A DNA stretch of 64,000 bases from Bryocella elongata (lineage in GTDB: Bacteria > Acidobacteriota > Terriglobia > Terriglobales > Acidobacteriaceae): NCBI RefSeq assembly GCF_900108185.1, contig NZ_FNVA01000007.1, positions 310,001 to 374,000 on the forward strand, written 5' to 3'. The position numbers were made by a program, and so were the translations under genes. The notes under the pieces are model-generated. The model saw only the letters and a list, made by a program, of their open reading frames with translations, was not told where the DNA came from and did no database searches. Shown in pieces: positions 19,828 to 28,622 of this stretch. Position 1 is the first letter of the stretch. The number at the start of each line of letters is the position of its first letter.

Positions 19828-20183
19828 TACCGAGCCTCGAAGTTATCTGCGTGGCGTGTGCGCCCGAGACGGAACCATACCATCAGCAACAGGGCGACGG
19901 TAATGGGGAGAGACCAGATGGTGATCAGGAACATCTGGTCGCTGGCATCCGGCACGCCTGTCGGGGTGATGTCGTTGCTGTCCATCAGGAACCACACTGC
20001 ATAGCAGATGGAGATCAGCAGGGTGGAGCAAAGACCGATGGGAACCCAGAGGCTGCGCTGGCGGCGGCGCTGAGCCTGCATCACCAAAGCCTGTTCGCGG
20101 ATGACGCGGTGGGTGCGGTTCACCACCGAAGATCGCGCACCGTTCATGAAGGAATTATCGGGAGTGCGTGGCCCGTCGTTCAT
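19827..20183 (-). CDS. Two-helix membrane protein downstream of ECF sigma
   Basis: 118 residues. A basic N-terminal region (RTHRVIREQALVMQAQRRRQRS) precedes two membrane helices (PIGLCSTLLISICYAVWFL and FLITIWSLPITVALLLMVW). The ATG overlaps the sigma stop in an ATGA arrangement, so the two are translationally coupled. The position is that of an anti-sigma factor, but the cytosolic part has no HxxxCxxC zinc motif. It could be a non-classical anti-sigma or a partner of the zinc-ribbon protein that follows. Confidence 0.65.
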   Translation of the reverse strand: MNDGPRTPDNSFMNGARSSVVNRTHRVIREQALVMQAQRRRQRSLWVPIGLCSTLLISICYAVWFLMDSNDITPTGVPDASDQMFLITIWSLPITVALLLMVWFRLGRTRHADNFEAR

Positions 20184-20830
20184 CGATCAGCCTCCGAAAT
20201 TCGCAGCGCCCGCAGGCGGGTCAGTTCAGGTTTTAGTGCGGCAAGACCGCGATAGAGGCGGGACTTGACGGTGGAGAGCGGAGCCCGTGTGACCTGCGAG
20301 ATCTCCTCGAGGGCCATCTCCTCGTGGAAGCGCAGGCTGAGCACCTCGCGGTAGCTGGGCTCGAGTGTCAGCATGACCTTCTGGAGCTCGGCGGCGTTCT
20401 CGCGGAACTCGAACTGGTCGAGCGGACTTGGGCTGTCTTCGACGATCTCGAAGGGGCGTTCGTCGTCTCCGCCTTCGCGCATCTCGTCGAGGGAAGCCAT
20501 AACACGCTTACGCGACAGGTCGATGACCAGATTGCGCGCAATCGTGAAGATCCAGGTATCGAAGCGGGCACGCCCGTCATACTGCGAGCCACGCTTGAGG
20601 ACGCGGATCCAGACTTCCTGGAAGAGATCCTCGGCGACCTCGCGGCGGCTGGTGAGGAACATCAGGTAGCGCATCAGACGGTGCTGATAGGTCTCGATCA
20701 GGTAATCGAGCAGCTCGGTGTCATGACGCTTGAGTCCGCGTGCAATGGCTGCGTTATCCAGCTCGCCCGCGTGGGCCAAAGCGATCGCACTGGAAACAGC
20801 GCCCCTCATGTCCGGTATGACGTCTCCCAT
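20180..20830 (-). CDS. ECF-type RNA polymerase sigma factor
   Basis: 216 residues. Region 2 is clear (LLDYLIETYQHRLMRYLMFL, then AEDLFQEVWIRVLKR and FDTWIFTIARNLVIDLSRKR), followed by an acidic linker and region 4 (LEPSYREVLSLRFHEEMALEEIS, then APLSTVKSRLYRGLAALK). A roughly 30-residue N-terminal extension precedes region 2. It heads a three-gene overlapping operon with two membrane proteins. It is divergent from the outer-membrane barrel gene at 21070, which could be a target. Confidence 0.9.
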   Translation of the reverse strand: MGDVIPDMRGAVSSAIALAHAGELDNAAIARGLKRHDTELLDYLIETYQHRLMRYLMFLTSRREVAEDLFQEVWIRVLKRGSQYDGRARFDTWIFTIARNLVIDLSRKRVMASLDEMREGGDDERPFEIVEDSPSPLDQFEFRENAAELQKVMLTLEPSYREVLSLRFHEEMALEEISQVTRAPLSTVKSRLYRGLAALKPELTRLRALRISEADR

Positions 20831-21069
20831 ATGGAAATAGTCTCTGAAGCACGGTTATCGTGCGGTAAAGGTTTGTAACGGGGTTGCAATAGAGGATATC
20901 AGCCGGTCCGGGGATCCCGCAGCCGGGGGAATGCCGGGAACGCCACCAAGGTTGTGCAGGTGCCTACCAAGGTGGGATTTGTGGGCGTTTTTCTCTGTCC
21001 TACTGTGGAGCAAAAGCGCGATTCGCGCGGCAGTTGCCGCCGAAACGCCAGAGCGAAGCGGAGAAACAG

Positions 21070-21723
21070 ATGAAGCTCTCAGGATTGATGCGTATTGCCC
21101 TCTTGTTCGGGTCGTCCATGTTGCTGTGCCACACGGGAGTAAGCCAGGCGCCGCCCTCGGGTGGCGGAGCGTACCTGGACAGCTCGACGAACTGGGATTT
21201 TTCGCTGGGCGGATCGTATGCGCGGGTGCTTTCGGGCACGTCCACGGGAAATGTCGGGGGCTGGAATGCCACGCTGGCGAACTTTCCTTATGACTCGCAC
21301 CCGTGGATCGGCGCCATGGTCGATCTGGGTGGGTATTACGTGAGCCAGCCGGGGAAAGACTCTCAGTATTACAGCGTGATGGGCGGCCCGGCGGTGACGC
21401 TGCGGGTCACGCGGATCCAGCCCTACGCGCGGGTGATGCTCGGGCGCGTGTTGAAGAGCGCTTCGAACTCGACCACAGCGAGCACGAACGGGCAGGGCAT
21501 GCCGCGTGTTCTCGGCAGTGGGAGCGAGCCTGCTGCCGATGCCTCGACGACCGCGAGCACGGGCTGGCAAGGCTACTTCGGCCTGGATGCCGGCGGAGGC
21601 CTCGACTACCCGATCACCTCGCGGTGCGCGGTGCGTCTCGAGGCGGACTGGACTCCGTTCTGGGTCAACTCCCAGAGGCAGAACAACGTGCGGGCGGCGG
21701 TGGGACTGGACTGGCGTTTCTGA
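21070..21723 (+). CDS. Outer-membrane beta-barrel protein
   Basis: 217 residues from ATG 21070 (GGAG about 7 bases upstream). A signal peptide (MRIALLFGSSMLLCHTGVSQ) is followed by a barrel with alternating strands: WDFSLGGSYARVLSG, PWIGAMVDLGGYYVS, VTRIQPYARVMLGRV and a C-terminal aromatic strand NVRAAVGLDWRF. A Thr/Ser-rich segment (about 135-170) may be an extracellular loop. It is related in style to the 14.8-16.3 kb paralogues but not an obvious duplicate. Role unknown. Confidence 0.75.
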   Translation: MKLSGLMRIALLFGSSMLLCHTGVSQAPPSGGGAYLDSSTNWDFSLGGSYARVLSGTSTGNVGGWNATLANFPYDSHPWIGAMVDLGGYYVSQPGKDSQYYSVMGGPAVTLRVTRIQPYARVMLGRVLKSASNSTTASTNGQGMPRVLGSGSEPAADASTTASTGWQGYFGLDAGGGLDYPITSRCAVRLEADWTPFWVNSQRQNNVRAAVGLDWRF

Positions 21724-21760
21724 CCACGCCCGGCTGAGCTGTCGCGGCTACACTAGAGGG

Positions 21761-22570
21761 ATGGACGTTCTCTACGGTTTGCACCCGGTGGAAGAGGCGC
21801 TGCGCTCCGGGCTGCGGCGGCTGGATCACGTGGCAGTGGCTCGCGAGCGCGAGGCCCGGCGCGATCCCAAGCTGGAGCGCATTCTCGAGCTCTGCCGCGA
21901 AAAGCGCGTGCGTGTGGTCACGGAGCCGCGGGAGCAGCTGACCCGGCACACCAAGACGGATCTGCACCAGGGCGTCGTCGCGTTCGTGCAGGAGCGCAAG
22001 TTCCTGGCGCTGGAGGACTTGCTGGAAGCTCCGGCAGGGCCTTCGGGGCACAGGTTCTTCCTGGCGCTGGATGGGGTCGAGGACCCGCACAACCTGGGGG
22101 CCCTGCTGCGTTCGGCCGATGGCTCGGGCGTGGATGGGGTGATCCTTACGGAGCGGCGGTCCGCGCCGATTTCGGCGGTGGTGGCGAAGACTTCGGCTGG
22201 CGCGAGCGAGCATGTGCGGATCGCCAAGGTGACGAACCTGACACGGACGCTCGAGGTGCTGAAGAAGAGCAATGTGTGGGTCGTCGGGCTGGATGAGCGC
22301 GGCACGCCGGACTATTCGGACTTCGACTTCAGGCAGGATGTCTGCCTCGTGCTGGGCGCGGAGGGTGCGGGGCTTCACGATCTGGTGAAGAAGACCTGCG
22401 ATTATCTGCTGCGGATCCCGATGGCGGGGAGTGTGAGCTCGCTGAATGTGTCGGTGGCGGGTGCGGTGGTGATGTATGAGGCGCTGCGTCAGCGGCGGCC
22501 GGGCTCTGCTGCCCAGCCCGTGGCGGCGGAGTCCAAAGCCAAGAAGCCGCGAAAGGGTTTAGGTTCCTGA
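21761..22570 (+). CDS. rlmB: 23S rRNA (guanosine-2'-O-)-methyltransferase, SpoU family
   Basis: 269 residues. An N-terminal substrate-binding domain (MDVLYGLHPVEEAL, residues 1-75) is followed by the SpoU/SPOUT knot domain with all three motifs: ALDGVEDPHNLGALLRSADG (Asn and catalytic Arg), LVLGAEGAGL and IPMAGSVSSLNVSVAGAV. RlmB methylates the 2'-OH of G2251 (E. coli numbering) in the peptidyl-transferase centre; related TrmH-like enzymes are the alternative. The ATG at 21761 starts the conserved N-terminus. The stop overlaps the start of the next gene (TGATG), so they are coupled. A short basic C-terminal tail (about 250-269) is extra. Confidence 0.9.
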   Translation: MDVLYGLHPVEEALRSGLRRLDHVAVAREREARRDPKLERILELCREKRVRVVTEPREQLTRHTKTDLHQGVVAFVQERKFLALEDLLEAPAGPSGHRFFLALDGVEDPHNLGALLRSADGSGVDGVILTERRSAPISAVVAKTSAGASEHVRIAKVTNLTRTLEVLKKSNVWVVGLDERGTPDYSDFDFRQDVCLVLGAEGAGLHDLVKKTCDYLLRIPMAGSVSSLNVSVAGAVVMYEALRQRRPGSAAQPVAAESKAKKPRKGLGS

Positions 22571-24846
22571 TGCAAGGATTTCTTCGGCTGCCGGCGGTGA
22601 TGTTGCTCGCTGGCGCCACGCAGTTTGTGGGGGCGCAGACGGCGCCCTCCACCGGAAGCAGCACGCCCAGCACGACGCCGGCTCAGACGCCTCAAAGTGA
22701 GCAGAAGCCCGATGGCGAACAGGCGCCGGCGCCTCCCAAAGGTCAGGTTCTCTTTCAGAGTCACGGTGATGCGCCGGAGGCTCCGGACCAGACGGGCGTG
22801 GAGCCGCTTCCCGCACAGGGCGCTGATAACGGGATGTCCAGCAGCTCTTCGTCGAATCCTGGAGAGCCGGATGCGGCTCCTGCGCAGATTGGCGAAGCAG
22901 AGAAGCCGACTGGCCCGGAGCTGAGTGACGCCGAGCGGTCCGCGCTGACGATCACGGGCTATGACCTGGACGCTCGGCTGACGCCTGCGCGTTCGCGGCT
23001 GGCGATGCGTGCGGTGCTGACGGTGCGCAACGACGGCAAAGAGCCGATGACGCGGCTCGCGCTGCAGGTCTCGTCGACGCTGAAGTGGGACTCGGTGTCG
23101 CTGGTGACGCCGGCGGGGACGCAGAAGCTGGCCGTAGCGCAGCACCTGCTGGAGACGGACACCGATCACACCGGAAGGGCCAACGAGCTGGTGCTGGCGC
23201 TGCCTGCGCCGCTGGCGCCGGGCGGGACGCTGAAGCTGGATGCGTTCTACTCCGGCGCGGTCACGCAGAATGGCTCGCGGCTGGCTCGCATTGGCGCCAA
23301 TGCCACGCAGGCCGCCGATGCGGACTGGGATTCAGCGGGGCCGCGCGAGATTGCGCTGCGGGGCTTCGGCGATGTGCTGTGGTACCCAGTGAGCTCGCCG
23401 CAGTACTTCCTGGGACAGGGCAATGAGCTGTTCGAAGCGATTGGCCGGATGCGGCTCCGGGAGGCGCAGGCCAGCGTGCGGCTGCGTCTTGCGGTGGAGT
23501 TTCAGGGCGAGGCCCCTGTGGCAGCGTACTTCAACGGCCGGCGCGCGGAGTTGAAGGCGATCTCGGACAATGCGGATGCGCCGGTGGCGACGAACGCGGG
23601 GATCGCCACGACAGAGTTTGCCGCGGAGCCGATGGGCTACCGCGCGCTCAGCCTGTTTGTGCTGAGTGACAAGGAGACGTTGACCGCGGCGCTTCCGCTG
23701 GGTGTGGCGCCGCCGCCTCCGATGGTGACGGCGGCACCGATGTACAGCGCGAAGACGGAGAGTTCGAGCGCGGCGGGTTCTAGTGCGGCCGGGGCAAGTG
23801 CAGCGGCCGCTCCCGTGGTTGAAGCTGCGAAGCCGGAGCCGGTCGTGGCGTCGGAAACGGAAGGGCGGCAAGGGCCGCCGTTGCTGGCGGTTTCGGGCGC
23901 GAGCGACCTGATCACGAACCAGCTTCGGGACGCAGCGGAGAACGTTGCGCCGGTGATCCAGGACTGGTTCGGGACGCATCCGCTCTCGGCGCTCACGATT
24001 GTGGATCATCGCGGGCAAGCCTTTGAGGATGGGCCGCTGGTGGTTGCTCCGGCCGCTGCGCTGGCTTCGCGGGAAGATCCGTCGGCGCTGGTCTACAGCA
24101 TGGCGCACGCGTGGGTGCAGACGGGGCAGCCGTGGATCGACGAGGGGCTCTCGGGCTTTGCCTCGCTGGTGGTGACGGAGAGCCAGCATGATCGCGATAC
24201 GGCCATAGCGCAGCTGAATGACCTGCTGCGGCCGTTGTTGATTGCGGAGCCGGAGTTCGATTCGCAGGAGGCTGCGAACGCTCCGGATGCGGCAAAGGGC
24301 CAGCCGCTGATCGCGGCGACGTCGGAGGTGTACTACCGGCGCAAGGCGGCGGCGGTTTTCTGGATGCTGCGTTCGCTGATTGGGGACGAGGCGCTGAGTG
24401 CGGCGATCAAGACACTGGTGACGGAGCCTCCCTCGCACGGTAGCGCTGAAGAACAGGCCGTGGCGTTTGAGAAGCTGCTGGAGAAGACGGGCACGAAGGA
24501 CCTGTCGTGGCTTTTCCACGACTGGGTGCTGAATGATCCGGGGCTGCCGGACCTGAGCTTCATCGATGTGACACCGCGGTCTCTGCCTGCGGGCAAGGGA
24601 CACGATTCGGGCTGGCTGGTGGCGGTGTCGGTGAAGAACGACGGTGGAGCGACGGCGGACGTTCCGGTGGTGGTGCGCTCGGGAAACCTGACGCACGCGG
24701 ACCGGATGCGGATTCCGCCGTACTCGCAGGCGGTGGTTCGGATCCTGGTGGAAGGAGCGCCAACCCAGGTGCTGCTGAATGATGGAAGCGTGCCGGAGGT
24801 CCGGACGTCGCAACATATCCGCACGCTGGACGTCGCACCGAAGTAG
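22570..24846 (+). CDS. Exported M1 peptidase-like protein lacking the zinc-binding motif
   Basis: 758 residues with a signal peptide (about 1-22) and a long Pro/Ser/Gln-rich linker (to about 115). The next part has the N-terminal M1-type beta-sandwich look (ITGYDLDARLTP, MRAVLTVRNDG). At about 508-526 the expected HEXXH(18)E is recognisable but broken: YSMAHAW replaces HExxHxW, so the first zinc His and the catalytic Glu are gone, while the second His and the later WIDEG (third ligand Glu525) remain. The C-terminal region (VFWMLRSLIGDEAL, LSWLFHDWVLNDPGLPDL) is like M1 proteins. It is probably a non-catalytic relative, perhaps a binding or scaffold protein. It is coupled to rlmB by overlap. 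Confidence 0.7.
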   Translation: MQGFLRLPAVMLLAGATQFVGAQTAPSTGSSTPSTTPAQTPQSEQKPDGEQAPAPPKGQVLFQSHGDAPEAPDQTGVEPLPAQGADNGMSSSSSSNPGEPDAAPAQIGEAEKPTGPELSDAERSALTITGYDLDARLTPARSRLAMRAVLTVRNDGKEPMTRLALQVSSTLKWDSVSLVTPAGTQKLAVAQHLLETDTDHTGRANELVLALPAPLAPGGTLKLDAFYSGAVTQNGSRLARIGANATQAADADWDSAGPREIALRGFGDVLWYPVSSPQYFLGQGNELFEAIGRMRLREAQASVRLRLAVEFQGEAPVAAYFNGRRAELKAISDNADAPVATNAGIATTEFAAEPMGYRALSLFVLSDKETLTAALPLGVAPPPPMVTAAPMYSAKTESSSAAGSSAAGASAAAAPVVEAAKPEPVVASETEGRQGPPLLAVSGASDLITNQLRDAAENVAPVIQDWFGTHPLSALTIVDHRGQAFEDGPLVVAPAAALASREDPSALVYSMAHAWVQTGQPWIDEGLSGFASLVVTESQHDRDTAIAQLNDLLRPLLIAEPEFDSQEAANAPDAAKGQPLIAATSEVYYRRKAAAVFWMLRSLIGDEALSAAIKTLVTEPPSHGSAEEQAVAFEKLLEKTGTKDLSWLFHDWVLNDPGLPDLSFIDVTPRSLPAGKGHDSGWLVAVSVKNDGGATADVPVVVRSGNLTHADRMRIPPYSQAVVRILVEGAPTQVLLNDGSVPEVRTSQHIRTLDVAPK

Positions 24847-24928
24847 GCCGACGCAGAACAAGCGCTGAAAGAGCGATGGCAGACGGCGGAGTCAAGGTTA
24901 GGATGTTCGGAGACCCCGAGGACAACCT

Positions 24929-25825
24929 ATGCTGATCCGCCGTTCGTCTGTGCTCTTCTGCTCGCTGCTTGCCGTCGCGATCTCCTCAACCTGTGTTGCT
25001 GCGCAAGCTGCGTCCGGGCCGGTTCCGGCAGGAATCGAGACGTTTCAGCTGCCGAGCCATGGAGCCTTGCTGAATGCGTTCGTGTATACGGCTGCGGGCG
25101 CCGGGCCGCATCCTGCGGTGGTGCTGCTGCATGGATTTCCAGGGAACGAGAAGAACCTCGACCTGGCGCAGGACATTCGCCGCGCGGGCTGGGATGTTCT
25201 TTACTTCGACTATCGCGGCTCGTGGGGCTCGCCTGGGGATTTCAGCTTCGAGCACACGATGGAAGATGTGCCCGCGGCGCTGGCGTACCTGCGCGATCCG
25301 GCGAACGCGGCGAAGCTGCGGCTGGACCCCAAGCGCATCGCCGTGGTGGGGCACAGCATGGGCGGCTGGATGGCTCTCGAGACAGGCGCGGTGGACCATG
25401 ATCTGCTGGGCGTGGGGATCATCTCTGGAGCGGACATGACCGGGCGCATCCCGGAGAACTTTCCGCCACAGGCCATGCCGATCGTAGAGAAGAAAGTTGC
25501 TGAGTCACTGGCTGCAGAGGGCATGGCTCCGTTGGCCGGGTGCACACCCGAGAGCCTGGCGAAGGAAGCCATTGAGCATCGCGTGGCGTGGGCCTTCCGC
25601 ACGAGCGCCGCGAAGCTGAATCATGTGCCGCTGCTGGTGGTGTCGTCGGACGATGGGCTGGCGGATGCGGATAACGCGATGGCTGATGCCGCTGCGAAGG
25701 CTGGCAACACGAAGGTGGTGAAGGTCCACTACGCGACGGACCATTCGTACTCGGACAAGCGGCTGGAGCTGTCGCAGACGGTGCTGGATTGGCTGGGAAC
25801 GCTGCCGGGACATCCACTGAAGTAG
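24929..25825 (+). CDS. Exported alpha/beta hydrolase (serine type)
   Basis: 298 residues with a signal peptide (LFCSLLAVAISSTCVAAQA). The alpha/beta-hydrolase core shows an oxyanion segment LLHGFPGN, the nucleophile elbow GHSMGG (Ser about residue 140), a candidate acid in SSDDGLAD and the His in TDHSYSD. It resembles dipeptidyl-peptidase IV-like or BAAT-like small esterases; the substrate cannot be told. It starts 80 bases after the M1-like gene on the same strand, possibly in one transcript. Confidence 0.8.
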   Translation: MLIRRSSVLFCSLLAVAISSTCVAAQAASGPVPAGIETFQLPSHGALLNAFVYTAAGAGPHPAVVLLHGFPGNEKNLDLAQDIRRAGWDVLYFDYRGSWGSPGDFSFEHTMEDVPAALAYLRDPANAAKLRLDPKRIAVVGHSMGGWMALETGAVDHDLLGVGIISGADMTGRIPENFPPQAMPIVEKKVAESLAAEGMAPLAGCTPESLAKEAIEHRVAWAFRTSAAKLNHVPLLVVSSDDGLADADNAMADAAAKAGNTKVVKVHYATDHSYSDKRLELSQTVLDWLGTLPGHPLK

Positions 25826-25847
25826 GAGAGCTCTTGTCGCGATCTCG

Positions 25848-27548
25848 CTAACGCTTGTGCTTGCCTTTGGCCTTCCCGGTGGCTGGGGGCGCAGTGGCTA
25901 CGCAGGTCTGAGGGCCGCCCCAGGGGCGTCCGCAGGTGATGTTGATGGGCACGGCTTTGGCGGGTTCGTCCTTCGCAGCCTTGGTGTCCGCGGACTTTGC
26001 ATCGGAAGCCTTTGCGTCGGGCTTGGCGGGCGCCAGCGGGGCCCAGGTTTGGTCCAGATTGTCGCCGAGCGGCGGAGCCATGGCGATGTAGTCGCGGATC
26101 TCCTGCGGGGTGGCGGAGCCGGTCAGTGTGAAGCTGTAGGAGCCCTGCGTGGCGAGGCCGCTGAGGTTGAGGGCGGGCTTGCCTTCTGCAGCGACGTTGA
26201 TGGCGCCCAGAGCGAAGCCCTGGGGCGTGCCAGCGATGGTGGGCGCGGCGAGTCGCGGGTCGGCCACAGAGGCGGGCGGCAGCTCGCCGTGAGCTTCGCC
26301 CTTCCACCAGCCTGGCTGGCCGTTCTCGGCTGGGATCCACTCGCCGGTGGCGGAGATGGCGCCTTCAGGAGCGTGGATCGCCTGCATGCGGCGGCTGAAG
26401 AGCTTGGCCCACTCGAGCAGGTAATTGTCGGGCACGTGGGTCATCGTGACTGCAAGGCCTGAGCCGCGCAGGCCGAGGATGTCGAGCTTTGCAGCCTTCG
26501 CCTCTACGGCTCCGGGCTGGTCAAAGCCGTGGGCCTGGGGGGTGGCGACGCCACAGGCGGCGTTTTCGAGGCCCGCATCGGTGATGTTCAACGTGCCGTC
26601 GCAGCGGATGCTGAGATCGAGCGGATTTGCGGGGAGGAAGTCGGCGCGGCGGAGGTCGTTGACCGTGGCATGGGCACGGACGGTGGCGTGTCCCAGGCCG
26701 CCGGCCACGGCGACGTCGATGTGCAGGGTGCCGCGCCACTCGGCGTCCTGCCCGGTGACGATGCGGCTGGCTTCGCCGAGCGGGGCATCGCGCCAGGTCA
26801 GCTGCAGGTCAACGGGGACCCCGGCGAGCGTGGGCGCGCGTTGCAGGGAGCCTTCCACGCGGAGCATGCCGGGGTCGGAGATGTTGGTGTCGGTGCGGGC
26901 GGGCTTGGCGTCGAGACGGATGCGCCACTGCTGCGCGGAAGGAAGCCAAAGGGCGAAGTCGGCATCAGTGAGGGAGAAGGGCATCTTCTCCGCGCCCACC
27001 TTGAGGTTCACGCGAGCGCCGGTGGCTTCGATGTAGGGAAAGCGTGGGGACGTACCGGCTTTGGGCTGCGAGGTGGGGGCGGTGTCGAGCTGCGAGGCGT
27101 GCATGAGCAGGCTCTCGAGGTTCCACTTGCCGTCGGCGTCGCGGACGAGGTTGAGGCTGGGCTCGACGAATCGGATGGTGGAGAACTCCACCTGGCGACG
27201 CCACAGGGAGCTGGGGCGCAGGGTGGCTTCGACGACGTTGGCGCGGATGATGGGCTCGAATCCGAAGTGGGGGTCTTCGCTGACGACGAGGTTCTCCAGC
27301 GTGAAGCCCGGCATGGGCAGCAGGTGCAGGGAGACGCGATCGAGGTGAACCGGGCGGCCGAGGCTTGCGCTGATGCTGGCTGCAATACGCCGCTGGTAGC
27401 GGTTCACGTTAAGCATCGGGGGCGTAAGGATCAGCAATCCCAGCAGGACGAGTATGCCCAGCAGCACAAGCCAGTGCCAGCGCCGTGGGCGCATGCCCCT
27501 GGCGAGATCTTCATCGAGGACCGGATCGATACTGCCCCAGGCCGACAT
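25848..27548 (-). CDS. AsmA-family membrane-anchored protein
   Basis: 566 residues. One N-terminal transmembrane helix (WLVLLGILVLLGLLILTPP) is followed at once by the AsmA signature (LNVNRYQRRIAASISASLGRPVHLDRVSLHLLPMPGF in pieces) and a large periplasmic domain of repeated beta-strands. The C-terminus is Lys/Ala-rich with a proposed disulfide pair (ITCGRPWGGPQTC). AsmA and TamB relatives form elongated grooves and take part in phospholipid transport to the outer membrane or its assembly. It converges with the alpha/beta-hydrolase gene and lies downstream of the two signal peptidase genes. Confidence 0.8.
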   Translation of the reverse strand: MSAWGSIDPVLDEDLARGMRPRRWHWLVLLGILVLLGLLILTPPMLNVNRYQRRIAASISASLGRPVHLDRVSLHLLPMPGFTLENLVVSEDPHFGFEPIIRANVVEATLRPSSLWRRQVEFSTIRFVEPSLNLVRDADGKWNLESLLMHASQLDTAPTSQPKAGTSPRFPYIEATGARVNLKVGAEKMPFSLTDADFALWLPSAQQWRIRLDAKPARTDTNISDPGMLRVEGSLQRAPTLAGVPVDLQLTWRDAPLGEASRIVTGQDAEWRGTLHIDVAVAGGLGHATVRAHATVNDLRRADFLPANPLDLSIRCDGTLNITDAGLENAACGVATPQAHGFDQPGAVEAKAAKLDILGLRGSGLAVTMTHVPDNYLLEWAKLFSRRMQAIHAPEGAISATGEWIPAENGQPGWWKGEAHGELPPASVADPRLAAPTIAGTPQGFALGAINVAAEGKPALNLSGLATQGSYSFTLTGSATPQEIRDYIAMAPPLGDNLDQTWAPLAPAKPDAKASDAKSADTKAAKDEPAKAVPINITCGRPWGGPQTCVATAPPATGKAKGKHKR

Positions 27549-27618
27549 CTAAAACGAATCTCCTGTTGCTGAGAGCTTGAACGAGCGTGCCGCACCGTCT
27601 TCGCGGGGAGGACGGACG

Positions 27619-27648
27619 TGAAGGCGGCGGCTTCGTGTCGCGCCTTCA
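27619..27648. terminator. Hairpin after signal peptidase I gene 1
   Basis: TGAAGGCG (27619-27626) pairs with CGCCTTCA (27641-27648) around a 14-base loop, just after the stop of the signal peptidase gene on the minus strand. No long T-run, so it is a weak terminator call. Confidence 0.4.
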
Positions 27649-27659
27649 GGAGATGCGGC

Positions 27660-28481
27660 CTACTTCACGACGTGAAGCGTCCGCGACCAACGGGTCTGGT
27701 CGAAGATGTGGATCAGGACATGGAACATGAAGCTGACGCGCTCTCCGGTGCTGGTCTTGTTTTCTTCGTCCGCGGGGGTGAGGAAGGACCAGTAGACGAA
27801 GAGGGGCCGGCCCATGATGTTCTCGACGGGAACGAAGCCCCAGTAGCGGCTGTCGAGAGACTCGGTGCGGTTGTCGCCCATGGCGAAGACCTTGCCCGGG
27901 GGGACGACGACGTCGCCGTTGACGATGCGTGTGGGCAGCTCCTGCCGCCAGACTTCGGTCAGCTGCTGGCCGTAGTCCGGAGTGATGGCGGGGAAGTCGT
28001 CACGGTAGGGGATGTAGCCGTCCTGCGCACCGGGCTGAGAATCATCGGGCATGCGCGCGAATCCTTCCTGGACGGGCTTGCCGTTGATGAAGACGTGGCC
28101 GTGCTCGAGGTGGATGTGGTCACCGGCGATGGCCATGGCGCGCTTGACCAGGATCAGGTCGGGGCTCTCGGGATTGGGCTTGAAGAAGACGATGATGTCG
28201 CCGCGCTGTACGGGGCGATAGTGCACGAAGGGCGCCCAGGTGGTTGCGGGAGAGAGCGTCTCGCGATCGACGACGACGTGATCGCCGATGAGCAGCGTCT
28301 TCTCCATGGAGCCCGAGGGGATGACGAAGTTCTGGAAGACGAAGCCCATGACCCACAGGCCGATGGCGAGCACGAAGGCGATGGACGCAATGGCCTCGAG
28401 CGGGGTCTCGGTCTGCAGCTCCGGTTCGGTGGAGTGGATCGTCTGAGGCTCAGTGACCGGGTTCAGGGGGGTGGTGCTCAC
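27660..28481 (-). CDS. lepB: Signal peptidase I, copy 1
   Basis: 273 residues with a GTG start at 28481 preceded by AGGAGA. One membrane helix near the N-terminus (IAFVLAIGLWVMGFVFQNF) is followed by the catalytic Ser in PSGSMEKTL and the general-base Lys in LILVKRAMAIAGD. The conserved box GDNRTESLDSRYWG and a C-terminal membrane-like segment follow. It cleaves Sec and Tat signal peptides on the outer face of the inner membrane. It lies 142 bases downstream of a second signal peptidase gene and rnc; many Acidobacteriota carry more than one copy. Confidence 0.93.
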   Translation of the reverse strand: MSTTPLNPVTEPQTIHSTEPELQTETPLEAIASIAFVLAIGLWVMGFVFQNFVIPSGSMEKTLLIGDHVVVDRETLSPATTWAPFVHYRPVQRGDIIVFFKPNPESPDLILVKRAMAIAGDHIHLEHGHVFINGKPVQEGFARMPDDSQPGAQDGYIPYRDDFPAITPDYGQQLTEVWRQELPTRIVNGDVVVPPGKVFAMGDNRTESLDSRYWGFVPVENIMGRPLFVYWSFLTPADEENKTSTGERVSFMFHVLIHIFDQTRWSRTLHVVK

Positions 28482-28622
28482 AGTCGTTCCAATCTCCTGG
28501 CGGGTCCGCGCCGGGCGCGAAACGGGCTCGCCTCAGTGTAACCGCTGGGTGGGAGGGTGGGACCGGAGATTCGCGGAGCTGAGAGCGAGTTGCTGTTGCC
28601 GGAACGGGCCCTGGGACGGCTT

